Source: JBBTCJ01 sp038043285 (lineage in GTDB: Bacteria; Planctomycetota; Phycisphaerae; UBA1845). From it: a stretch of DNA of 8,265 nt. Below, in pieces: positions 1 through 6,909 of the stretch (position 1 is the stretch's first letter; each line of letters opens with the position of its first letter). The notes beneath the pieces were generated by a model. The model was given only the letters and a program-made list of their open reading frames with translations, was not told the DNA's origin and did no database searches. The position numbers and the translations under genes were made by a program. The DNA is taken from contig JBBTCJ010000159.1 of NCBI GenBank assembly GCA_038043285.1, positions 1-8,265 on the forward strand. The letters are read 5' to 3'.

Positions 1-32
1 AAGAACACCTTTACTCGGCGAGGCCGGTTGTC

Positions 33-233
33 TCACTTTGATTGAAACAAATCAAGATGCGCAATGCACTCTGCACCGACTGGCGTCCAACTACCTTCGC
101 TAACGAGCTGGTGCTGCACCCATTCCCAGCGCAGCTCTGCCTTTCCGACGCTGCTCCTGACACCACTCACTTGCACACAGAGCGATTGATATTCTTCGAC
201 CAGAGAATCGAGGGAATTATCTTCGAATGCCAT
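33..233 (-). CDS. Small protein of unknown function downstream of the HNH endonuclease (66 aa)
   Basis: I do not recognise this family. The frame stays open further upstream, but the ATG at 233 is preferred because GGGAG (minus strand, 245-241) sits 7 bases before it. Starting further up would overlap the end of the endonuclease gene with low-quality Arg/Ser-rich sequence. The product is acidic at its N-terminus (MAFEDNSLDSLVEEYQSL) and looks largely helical, with a tryptophan-containing middle (KAELRWEWVQHQL) and a short SWTPVGAE segment. I see no membrane segment, signal peptide or metal motif. It begins 31 bases after the HNH stop codon on the same strand and is probably the third gene of that operon, perhaps an accessory or control protein of the restriction locus. 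That role rests on position only. Confidence 0.55.
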   Translation of the reverse strand: MAFEDNSLDSLVEEYQSLCVQVSGVRSSVGKAELRWEWVQHQLVSEGSWTPVGAECIAHLDLFQSK

Positions 234-264
234 TTGCGTACTCCCAACTACTGACCACCGAAAA

Positions 265-999
265 TCATGCCGATCGAGAGACGATCGCCGACGTGACGCC
301 GACCAACCACGGGAGGAGCCCTCTGATTTTGTTGGATTTCTCCAGGTTGTGGCGTGCGCACAACAGACGAACGTTTTCAATCGTTATGCTGCTGCCTCCT
401 TTTGAGTAAGGAACATCATGGTCGAAATGGAGATTCTTGTCAGATCCGCACAGGACGCAACGCCCGCCGTCGCGCCGCCACACCTCTACCTTGACGGACG
501 TAGGAATGATGCGCGAGTGTCGGAGAATTGGCTCCGAGGATCCAACGGTTGGAATCGGTTGAAGGAAGAAACGAAAGACCCTTCGTCCACTACAATCTTC
601 GATCACAGCGTCGACGAGCTCGAACCGTCCGCGATCCGACCAAACACCCTGCGAAATCTTTTCATAGACCTGGACAACTTCGGCCTGTCTTTCGCCTCGC
701 TTGTATGCAATCGCAGCCTCGTAAAACTTTCCGTTCTCGGTCAGCGCGCCGCCAGGATGGCGAATCGGCTGATTAACAAGCTTGGGGTCGGTCCCGCGCC
801 TTCGCGGTTCATCGTGCCCCTCGTACTCGAGCAATCCGGATTCTTCGTGCCATTGGTCGTTGTATGGCGCGTTCTTTCGAACGCTCATCAGAATCACAGA
901 GTACGTTGGATGCAGGCGAAAGTTCATTCCGCGCTGGAGCATGACCTTCTCGCGGTGCACCATGTCGGCATAGGAGATGATAGGTCTGAATCGCCTCAT
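265..999 (-). CDS. SRA-like/HNH endonuclease, probable restriction enzyme (modification-dependent or type II)
   Basis: A 244-aa probable DNA endonuclease. The C-terminal third is a clear HNH nuclease with zinc ligands: C181-x2-C184, then FDHDVPYSKGG with D193-H194, the Asn of ENVRLLC (N209), and C214-x2-H217. The N-terminal part (about residues 30-150) resembles the SRA/YDG fold that reads modified cytosine. It has a strand-rich start (TYSVILMSV), LLEYEGHDE, an LTENGKFY segment, YKRGE, then VYEKISQGVWSDRGRFELVDA and FRFFLQPI. SRA plus HNH is the architecture of known modification-dependent restriction enzymes, and related HNH proteins also occur beside cytosine methyltransferases. The ATG at 999 was chosen over a longer in-frame start because it overlaps the methyltransferase stop (ATGA, 996-999), and the upstream extension is unconserved-looking Arg-rich sequence inside the methyltransferase gene. 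No strong ribosome site lies close; GGAGAGAAGG is 13 bases away, so translation may be coupled. No frameshift or lost nuclease residue is visible. Confidence 0.85.
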   Translation of the reverse strand: MRRFRPIISYADMVHREKVMLQRGMNFRLHPTYSVILMSVRKNAPYNDQWHEESGLLEYEGHDEPRRRGTDPKLVNQPIRHPGGALTENGKFYEAAIAYKRGERQAEVVQVYEKISQGVWSDRGRFELVDAVIEDCSGRRVFRFFLQPIPTVGSSEPILRHSRIIPTSVKVEVWRRDGGRCVLCGSDKNLHFDHDVPYSKGGSSITIENVRLLCARHNLEKSNKIRGLLPWLVGVTSAIVSRSA

Positions 1000-1661
1000 G
1001 TCCGCCAGGGTACCTTCTCTCCGAGATTGCTGAATCCTTGGCAGGGGGAACCTCCCGCGATGACATCGGCTTGCGGGAACACGTCGATTTCCTCGACCGC
1101 ACACTGAGCTACGCGGTCGGTAAGATTGGCCCGAAGTGTGTCGCACGCGTGGGCGTCCCACTCCACCGCAAGAGCCGTACGAAAGCCCGCGTTCTTGAAG
1201 CCGAGAGCGAGACCTCCGCAGCCAGCGAAGAGTTCAAGAACAGTCGGCCCACGACCGGGCGGGGGCACGGCAATGAGTTTGTGCCAATCGTGGTTGCGGT
1301 GCTCCTTGGTATCGAAGGGATAGAGGCGGTATCGCCTCGCGTTGACTTTTTCAAGGGCGAGCACGTCCCCCGTCTTAATCTGATGGTGCTCGAAGAACTC
1401 GCGGACCCACTTACGCCCTCTGAACATCCGGCGTGGTTTGCCCGTTCCGGCTTCGGTTCCGATGTCGGTCTCGACGGTCGTGTTCAAGCCGTCGAGCCGG
1501 ATTTCGATAAGTTTGGTGTGGCCGTTGGTGGATTTGCGGGATGCGCCGAAACAACCTGGAGGAAAAAAATCGTGGTGTCCGGTGATGGAAATATGCCGGT
1601 TACGCAGGTTGCCCGCGGTGACGCGAATCAGACGCTTCCTGTCGGCGACGGTCCCGCTCAA
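996..1661 (-). CDS. DNA (cytosine-5-)-methyltransferase, truncated: B3-like domain plus motifs I-IV only
   Basis: A 221-aa fragment of a C5 DNA methyltransferase. Residues about 10-115 look like a B3/EcoRII-N-type DNA-binding pseudobarrel (LIRVTAGNLRNRHISI, TTVETDIG, FRGRKWVREFF, KTGDVLALEKV, RYRLYPF). The catalytic domain follows: motif I VLELFAGCGGLALGF (141-155) for S-adenosylmethionine, an acidic motif II (VEWD, E167), a motif III-like EEIDVF, and motif IV GGSPCQGFSNLG with catalytic C207. It stops nine residues after the Cys-Gln-Gly-Phe core. Motif VI (ENV), VIII, the target-recognition domain and motifs IX-X are absent from all frames of the window; the nuclease gene starts at once. Complete enzymes of this type usually exceed 350 residues, so methylation activity is unlikely. 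The start is TTG at 1661, supported by GGAGG seven bases upstream; the nearest upstream ATG (1675) is out of frame. The gene is either a deletion remnant or a shortened functional protein; a deletion is likelier. Treat it as a possible pseudogene. Confidence 0.85.
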   Translation of the reverse strand: MSGTVADRKRLIRVTAGNLRNRHISITGHHDFFPPGCFGASRKSTNGHTKLIEIRLDGLNTTVETDIGTEAGTGKPRRMFRGRKWVREFFEHHQIKTGDVLALEKVNARRYRLYPFDTKEHRNHDWHKLIAVPPPGRGPTVLELFAGCGGLALGFKNAGFRTALAVEWDAHACDTLRANLTDRVAQCAVEEIDVFPQADVIAGGSPCQGFSNLGEKVPWRT

Positions 1662-1668
1662 CGAAAGA

Positions 1669-1673
1669 CCTCC
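1669..1673 (-). promoter_or_regulatory. Ribosome-binding site fixing the TTG start of the methyltransferase fragment
   Basis: The minus strand reads GGAGG, then seven bases, then TTG at 1661. This is a near-ideal Shine-Dalgarno arrangement and decides the non-ATG start. The site lies inside a five-codon mini-frame (ATG at 1675, peptide MEVFR) whose TGA overlaps the TTG as TTGA. Confidence 0.6.
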
Positions 1674-1727
1674 ATGCCAGCGTCTAAGCGCGTACTCACG
1701 TTAGCAAACGCACGCGCCTCATTCAAG

Positions 1728-1757
1728 AGGTAATCAAACCGTGGTGCGACTTGTCAA
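1728..1757 (-). promoter_or_regulatory. Possible promoter of the methyltransferase/HNH operon
   Basis: The minus strand carries a perfect -35 box TTGACA (1757-1752) in the divergent intergenic region upstream of the methyltransferase fragment. At 18-base spacing the -10 position reads TTACCT, a poor match. The call rests on the -35 box and its location; a non-housekeeping sigma factor or chance is possible. Confidence 0.3.
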
Positions 1758-1812
1758 CAACCCGCCCCCTGCCATTTGTTTCGAGGCGGGGCCTCTCTCA
1801 GTTGCAGCATCG

Positions 1813-1841
1813 TGGCCAGCGAGGACACAGGTCGTTAGAAT
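1813..1841 (+). promoter_or_regulatory. Possible sigma-70-type promoter of hutI
   Basis: TGGCCA (1813-1818, four of six matches to the -35 consensus) is followed after exactly 17 bases by TAGAAT (1836-1841, five of six matches to -10). Transcription would start near 1848, about 45 bases before the hutI ATG. The leader has a small CTTC-GCC-GAAG stem just before an AAGGG ribosome site (1881-1885, seven bases from the ATG). Consensus matching only. Confidence 0.4.
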
Positions 1842-1892
1842 CCGGCGGCGCCGCGGCGTGGTTCACCAGAGGCTTCGCCGAAGGGCGGTTCA

Positions 1893-3131
1893 ATGCTGGT
1901 CATCCGCAATATAGGTGAGCTGCTGGTCGTCCCGCCCGGACCGGTGCGGGGCGGGGACATGCGCCGCGCCGAGCGGATTCCGCACGCCGCCGTCCTGGTC
2001 GAAGGTGACCGCATCGCATGGTTCGGAGCGGAAGCATCGCTGAACGCCGCGTCGGGCTGCCCGTCGATCGACGCCCGCGGCGGATGCGTCCTACCGGGGC
2101 TGATTGACTGTCACACGCACACCGTTTTTGCCGGAACCCGGGAACAAGAATTCGTCCAGCGAATCGAGGGCAAAGCGTATGCGCAGATCGCACGGGAGGG
2201 CGGCGGCATCGCAGTCACCGTCGAGGCAGTTCGCAAGGCGAGCTGCGACGAACTCGTTGAGCCGGCCCTGCCGAGGCTGCAACGCATGTTGCACAACGGC
2301 GTGACCACGGTGGAGATCAAGAGCGGTTATGGTCTCAGCGTCGAGGACGAGTTGAAGATGCTGGAAGCGATTCGCCGGCTGGGAGATTTGCAACCGATCG
2401 AACTTGTGCCGACGTACCTTGCGGCCCATACGACGCCCGGCGAGTTCCACGGGAACTCCGACGGCTACCTCGACACCGTGTTCGCGGACGAAATGCTCGC
2501 CGCCATTCGCGATGGGAACCTGGCTGAGTTTTGTGATGCTTTCTGCGAGAAGACGGCCTTCACCGTCGAGCAGTCGCGACGAGCGTTGCTGGCAGCCGGG
2601 CGATTCGGCCTGCGCCCAAAGCTGCACGCGGACCAGATCACGCAGATGGGGGCGAGCCGACTGGCGGGCGAGGTGGGCGCGATCTCCGCCGATCACCTGG
2701 AGAAGATCGACGATGAAGGCATGGCAGCGCTTCGCAAGGCCGGCTCGATTGCCGTCATGTTGCCGGCGTGTTCGTTCTTCCTCGGTGTTGAGCAGGCGCC
2801 GGCGCGAAAGCTGATCGAAGCCGGACTGCCGGTGGCGATCGCCACCGATTACAACCCCGGATCGTCGATGGTGGAATCCCTGCCGCTGGCGATGACGATT
2901 GCGGCTACGCAGATGCGCCTGACGCCGACGGAGTGTATCGTCGCGGCCACCGGCAACGCGGCGGCCGCGCTTGGGCGACACGAGCGTATCGGCGCGATTC
3001 AGGTCGGCATGCAGGCGGACCTGGTGATCCTTGACGTGCCGAACCACGAACGATGGATCTACGAACCCGGTCGCAACTGCGTGCGGACAGTCATCAAGAA
3101 GGGCCGGGTCGTGGTCGGCGAAGCGGTGTAG
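1893..3131 (+). CDS. hutI: Imidazolonepropionase (EC 3.5.2.7)
   Basis: A cytosolic amidohydrolase-superfamily enzyme that hydrolyses 4-imidazolone-5-propanoate to N-formimino-L-glutamate, the third step of histidine degradation. The 412 residues match the usual family length and the gene looks complete. Visible motifs: an N-terminal beta-sandwich part; PGLIDCHTHTVFAGTRE with metal ligands H74 and H76; REGGGIAVTV; the signature TTVEIKSGYGL (138-148) that separates HutI from other amidohydrolases; KLHADQI with H245; SADHLE with H268; ATDYNPGS with D319; and a C-terminal strand returning to the sandwich (GMQADLVILD). The ATG at 1893 is preceded by AAGGG at seven bases, and the N-terminal MLVIRNIGEL fits family starts. 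No other hut gene lies in the window, so the rest of the pathway must be elsewhere or just outside. The gene is divergent from the restriction locus. It shows strong GC preference at third codon positions, consistent with a resident gene. Confidence 0.96.
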   Translation: MLVIRNIGELLVVPPGPVRGGDMRRAERIPHAAVLVEGDRIAWFGAEASLNAASGCPSIDARGGCVLPGLIDCHTHTVFAGTREQEFVQRIEGKAYAQIAREGGGIAVTVEAVRKASCDELVEPALPRLQRMLHNGVTTVEIKSGYGLSVEDELKMLEAIRRLGDLQPIELVPTYLAAHTTPGEFHGNSDGYLDTVFADEMLAAIRDGNLAEFCDAFCEKTAFTVEQSRRALLAAGRFGLRPKLHADQITQMGASRLAGEVGAISADHLEKIDDEGMAALRKAGSIAVMLPACSFFLGVEQAPARKLIEAGLPVAIATDYNPGSSMVESLPLAMTIAATQMRLTPTECIVAATGNAAAALGRHERIGAIQVGMQADLVILDVPNHERWIYEPGRNCVRTVIKKGRVVVGEAV

Positions 3132-3312
3132 TCCGAGTCCGCCCCAAAGCGTCGCGACGGCCGCAAGTCCGTCCCCCACCTATCGCTGGGCGATGAATGG
3201 GGCACCGACAGGGCACGGGGTGGATGGTTGGGGATGCGGTGGAGTTGCGGGAACCGACGATTCCTTACGCCGTTCGGCTCGAAAACGGGGACCATTGCAG
3301 TACGATTCCGGG

Positions 3313-3981
3313 ATGCGGTTCCTCCTTGAGTTCGACGGACCGGTGTTCGACGTGGCGGCGGCGCAACATGCGGCCCATCGCGAATCCGCCGCCGCCGTCG
3401 GGTGGTCGTCGTTGGATGCCGCGACCTTCCGCCGGGTGACTCGAAGCAAGGGGCGGGAAGCGGACGTCCTGCCGGGGGCGAGGGACGGCAAGGTCGGCGA
3501 ATACCATCGGCGGTTTGAGGAACTTGTGGAATCTGACGCCTGCATCACGCGGCTTGAGCCGCATTCCGGCGTTGATGAGCTTCTGGTGAAGCTCGCGCGG
3601 TCAGGGTTGTGCCATTTTGTGACACTCGGCTCGAACCGATCCGCCCGCGCGACCCTCCTCCAGCGGCACGGGCTGTCCCGGTTTGCCGGGGGCATTGAAG
3701 CCTTGAATGCGGACCCGCGCCGCCGACCGGCTGAGTTACGCGTGTTGTCGGGAAACGACGAGCGGACCCTGGTCGTGGCGGGCGGCGACACGCTGGCGCG
3801 ATCCGCGAGCCTGGCGGAATTGTTCGTGGTCGGAATCACCAACGGACCGTGCTCCGCCGACCGCCTGCACCGTGCCGGCGCGGCCGTGGTGTATAAGACA
3901 CTCGATGACCTTCTTGAATCGTTGGGTTCTGGCGCCGCCGATCTGGTTCGGGCCGGTTGGCATCCCGCGCCGTTGCCGTAG
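3313..3981 (+). CDS. HAD-superfamily hydrolase-like protein with degenerate active site
   Basis: A 222-aa protein with the layout of a phosphoglycolate-phosphatase-like HAD (haloacid dehalogenase) protein. Motif I is FLLEFDGPVFD near the N-terminus, where the usual first Asp (nucleophile) is Glu (E6) while the second (D8) remains. A helical cap region spans about 15-80. Motif II is FVTLGSN (T104 or S107). The motif III region RRRPAEL has Arg where Lys is normal. Motif IV VVAGGDTLARSAS keeps G158-D159 but has Arg (R163) where a second Asp is expected, before a typical LFVVGIT strand. The fold seems preserved but phosphatase chemistry is doubtful; a binding or regulatory role is possible. The frame is open well upstream, but the ATG at 3313 directly precedes motif I, as is usual; its ribosome site is weak. 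It lies 181 bases after hutI on the same strand, with no evident functional link to it. Confidence 0.75.
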   Translation: MRFLLEFDGPVFDVAAAQHAAHRESAAAVGWSSLDAATFRRVTRSKGREADVLPGARDGKVGEYHRRFEELVESDACITRLEPHSGVDELLVKLARSGLCHFVTLGSNRSARATLLQRHGLSRFAGGIEALNADPRRRPAELRVLSGNDERTLVVAGGDTLARSASLAELFVVGITNGPCSADRLHRAGAAVVYKTLDDLLESLGSGAADLVRAGWHPAPLP

Positions 3982-4058
3982 TCTTGGTGGGACCGCGAAA
4001 AGGTGTGATGATTCGCTCCGGACTGTTCGGTCCGCGTTTCTACGAGGAGTTGACAGTG

Positions 4059-6851
4059 ATGCGTACAGGATTCCTCAAACTTGTGTTGCTTGTTGTATTG
4101 GCCCCGTGGCTGAGCGGTTCGGTTGCGGCCCAGAGGGATTTCCAGCCGGATCCCGCGGCCGTCGAACGCTTCGGACCGGCCTATCGTTACCCGCAGGCGG
4201 GCTGGCTGGTGCTGCACGTCGAGGGCGATCCCTATGACCGCGGCGTTCAGCATGGCCGCCTTATGGCCAAGGAGATCGAAGGGCACCTGAAGTCTTTCGC
4301 GCTGATGTACAGCCCGAAGGCCCCGGCGGATTCATGGCGGTTCCTGCGGCTGCTGACCGAATCGCTGTTCTTGCGCGGGTTTGAGCGGGAGTACTTGGAG
4401 GAAATGCGGGGCATTGCCGACGGCGCCGCGGCGGCGGGCGCGAAGTTCGACGGACGCCCGCTGGACCTGACGGACATCGCCGCGGTGAACCTCTGGCCGG
4501 AAATCATGTGCCTGGAGTGGGGCGCGGCGGCTGTCCCCACCGGACTGGAGGGGGTCAAGTTCCCCGGTGGTCGGGCGAAACCGACGCTTCCGCCCAAGCC
4601 GGGCCACTGCTCCGCCTTCGCGGCGACCGGACCGGCGACGGGGGATGGGAAGATCGTCTTCGGCCACATCACCATGTTCGGTCTGTACCCATCCACCTTC
4701 TACAACCTTTGGCTGGACGTTCAGCCGAAGGAGGGACATCGGGTGTTGATGCAGAGCTTCCCCGGCGGCATCCACAGCGGGATGGACTATTACCTCAACT
4801 CCGCGGGAATCCTGGTGTTGGAGACGACGCTGGATCAGACGCGATTCAACGTGGCCGGCGTTCCGCTGGCCAGCCGCATTCGCAGGGCGGTGCAATACTC
4901 CGACACGATCGATGAGGTGGTCGAGACGCTCAAGAGCGCCAACAACGGGTTGTACACCAACGAGTGGCTGCTTGCCGACGTCAAAACCAACGAGATCGCG
5001 ATGTTCGAACTCGGCACCGCCAGCAGCAAGCTCTATCGCAGCAGCAAGGGCGAGTGGTTCGGAGGGACCGAGGGGTTCTATTGGGGCTGCAACAACGCCA
5101 AGGACATGGCCGTCCGACTGGAAACGATCGCGGGCACGAACGATCGACCGTTCAACGCGGTGTGGGAGCCGAGCATCCGCGACCAGAAGTGGATCGAACT
5201 CTACGCGAAGTACAAGGGGAAGATTGGCGAAGCCTTCGGGAAGGAAGCCTTCACCACGCCGCCGATCTGCGCCTTTGCGTCGGTTGATGCGAAGTTCACG
5301 ACGTCGGCGATGGCCAGGGATCTCAAAACCTGGGCGATTTTCGGTCCTCCTCGCGGCAAGACCTGGAGGCCGACGTTCAACGAACGGCGCGATTTTCCCG
5401 AGATTGAACCGCTGGTCAGCAACCCCTGGACGATCCTGCACGGCCAAGCGCCGACGATCTCGGATGGAGCGATCACCCCCGTCGATCTAGGCGACGAGAT
5501 GGTGTCGAAGGGATCGGGCAAGGACGTTGAGTTGGGCAAGGACGAGCCGATCCTCCCCTCCGATTCCATCGCCTGGCGGGGGACGATCCTCCCGAAGTCG
5601 GACGCGGACGCATGGCTTGCGGCGGCGTTCGCGGATCACCACGGAATCGTCGCCCGCGATCGAGGGCACGTGCTTTCGTCCGAGTCGGGCTGCCTTTGCG
5701 AGCCGGACCTGAGCAAGTCCGGCGCGAGCCTGTTCGCCGCACGATCAGCGTATTTGGCGGCCGTCGCGGCGGTCGGCGATACGGCGCTGTCCGACATTCG
5801 CCTTTCGACAGCGTCGAGCGAGAGCCATCGCATCGCCGCGGGGAAGGGTCTGCTCCTTCTTGGCGAGCTTCGGCGGCGTCTGGGAGACGAGCCGTACGTT
5901 GAAGTCATGGACTCCTTTGGAGTCGCTCACGCGGGGCAGAAGGTCTCCTGGAAGGACTTCGCGTCCCATGCGGAGAAGATCGCGGGTGCCGACCTGCGAG
6001 CCTTCTTCGACTACTGGACGGGAAAGACCGGCCTGCCTCGTTTGAAACTCCAGAACGCGACCATGGCTACGGAAGAAACACCCTCGTCCGGCGCCTCGCG
6101 CCGTATCCAGGGCGTTCTGGTTGCCGAGATTGGGCCCTTGCCGACCAACGTTGAGGTTACGGTGGAGATGGACGGTAAGGAGACCACCTCCGTCGTCCCG
6201 GTGGATCCCAAGGACGGATCGTTTAGCGTCGACGCCGACAAGCCGCCCATTCGACTGATCGTCGACAAATACTCGCGCGTGGCGCGGGCCAACGGCGGAA
6301 GCTACGATCTGACGGCCTTCGGGCGGGAGTTCGAGCGGACCCTGATCGTTTACGGCACGCTCGACGACGAAGCCGGAAATCGGGAGGCCGCCGACGTGCT
6401 GGCCGAAGCGATCCGCAAGGCTTACACGAACGTGGACACGCCCGTTCGCTCGGACGCCGTGGTCACCGACGACGAGTTGAAGGACCATCACCTGCTGCTG
6501 ATCGGGCGGCCTGCGACCAACCGGGTGACGCAACAAATGCAATCCGCTTTCTCCGTCAGCTTTGGGTTGCAATCGTTTACCGTCGCGGGCGAGACCTATG
6601 CCCATTACAAGAGCGCCGTTCTCGCCGCGGGCGCCAACCTGTTGAATCCGCGCTACTCCGCAAAAGTGATTGCCGGACTCAGCGCTCTGGCGACGTACCA
6701 GGCTGCGTCGAAGCTCGAGTACTCCGGTTCCGGGGCGGAGGTCGAGGTTCTCCCTTACGGCGGAACGCCACGGCGATTGGTCGTGCCGTCGGCCGAGCTG
6801 GTGTGGAAGTTCTCCGAGGCGGAGTCGCAGGCGGAGGCCGGGACGCGGTAG
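4059..6851 (+). CDS. Exported C45-family autoproteolytic acyltransferase/hydrolase with M1-like and C-terminal domains
   Basis: A 930-aa secreted Ntn-fold amidohydrolase/acyltransferase candidate. The ATG at 4059 is supported by GAGGAG (4044-4049) nine bases upstream and opens a signal peptide: MRTGF, hydrophobic LKLVLLVVLAPWL, cut probably after SVAA (residue 24). Residues about 50-430 are C45/phospholipase-B-like. They include EGDPYDRGVQHGRLMAKEI (55-73), a helical region with FEREYLEEMRGIADG, and PGHCSAFAATGPATGDGKIV, where C184 is the predicted nucleophile exposed by self-cleavage. After it come FGHITM, the YYLNSAGILVLETTLDQ strands and NNGLYTNEWLLADV. Residues about 555-665 resemble the C-terminal helical region of M1 aminopeptidases (LLLLGELRRRLGDE, FFDYWTGKTGLPRLKL), but no HExxH zinc motif exists anywhere. 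A beta-rich stretch (685-740) and an alpha/beta-like end (760-885, LIVYGTLDDEAG, HHLLLIGRPATN) follow. The substrate is unknown; amide or ester bonds of lipids or acylated amino compounds are typical for the family. It starts 77 bases after the HAD gene. Confidence 0.8.
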   Translation: MRTGFLKLVLLVVLAPWLSGSVAAQRDFQPDPAAVERFGPAYRYPQAGWLVLHVEGDPYDRGVQHGRLMAKEIEGHLKSFALMYSPKAPADSWRFLRLLTESLFLRGFEREYLEEMRGIADGAAAAGAKFDGRPLDLTDIAAVNLWPEIMCLEWGAAAVPTGLEGVKFPGGRAKPTLPPKPGHCSAFAATGPATGDGKIVFGHITMFGLYPSTFYNLWLDVQPKEGHRVLMQSFPGGIHSGMDYYLNSAGILVLETTLDQTRFNVAGVPLASRIRRAVQYSDTIDEVVETLKSANNGLYTNEWLLADVKTNEIAMFELGTASSKLYRSSKGEWFGGTEGFYWGCNNAKDMAVRLETIAGTNDRPFNAVWEPSIRDQKWIELYAKYKGKIGEAFGKEAFTTPPICAFASVDAKFTTSAMARDLKTWAIFGPPRGKTWRPTFNERRDFPEIEPLVSNPWTILHGQAPTISDGAITPVDLGDEMVSKGSGKDVELGKDEPILPSDSIAWRGTILPKSDADAWLAAAFADHHGIVARDRGHVLSSESGCLCEPDLSKSGASLFAARSAYLAAVAAVGDTALSDIRLSTASSESHRIAAGKGLLLLGELRRRLGDEPYVEVMDSFGVAHAGQKVSWKDFASHAEKIAGADLRAFFDYWTGKTGLPRLKLQNATMATEETPSSGASRRIQGVLVAEIGPLPTNVEVTVEMDGKETTSVVPVDPKDGSFSVDADKPPIRLIVDKYSRVARANGGSYDLTAFGREFERTLIVYGTLDDEAGNREAADVLAEAIRKAYTNVDTPVRSDAVVTDDELKDHHLLLIGRPATNRVTQQMQSAFSVSFGLQSFTVAGETYAHYKSAVLAAGANLLNPRYSAKVIAGLSALATYQAASKLEYSGSGAEVEVLPYGGTPRRLVVPSAELVWKFSEAESQAEAGTR

Positions 6852-6909
6852 CACGGTTCCCCGGAGGTTTGACCGCTGAACGCAGGGTTTGCGGAATGGA
6901 GCAGCACGC

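Noticed and set aside
418..1107. 229-aa plus-strand frame opposite the HNH gene
   Set aside because: It is antisense to the clear HNH/SRA-like coding sequence and shows no recognisable motif.
1000..1161. Longer start for the HNH protein (298 aa)
   Set aside because: The extra 54 residues are Arg-rich and encoded out of frame inside the methyltransferase motifs; the ATG overlapping its stop is the better start.
1038..1733. 231-aa plus-strand frame opposite the methyltransferase fragment
   Set aside because: The minus strand carries unmistakable motifs I and IV; this frame is a by-product of the opposite codon pattern.
1761..1790. Inverted repeat CCCGCC/GGCGGG in the divergent intergenic region as a terminator
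   Set aside because: Six-base arms with an 18-base loop and no T-run, lying between two divergent genes where no transcript is expected to end.
2091..3179. 362-aa minus-strand frame across hutI
   Set aside because: It mirrors a highly conserved hutI coding sequence; its His/Arg-rich composition is typical of antisense frames in GC-rich genes.
3031..3312. Longer start for the HAD protein within hutI
   Set aside because: The extension overlaps the end of hutI and has no domain-like sequence, while motif I begins right after the ATG at 3313.
4025..4040. CGGAC/GTCCG hairpin before the C45 gene as a terminator
   Set aside because: Only five pairs and no T-run; it may be chance in GC-rich sequence.
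4332..5447. 371-aa minus-strand frame inside the C45 gene
   Set aside because: Antisense shadow of the signal-peptide-bearing C45 gene, without its own ribosome site or motif.
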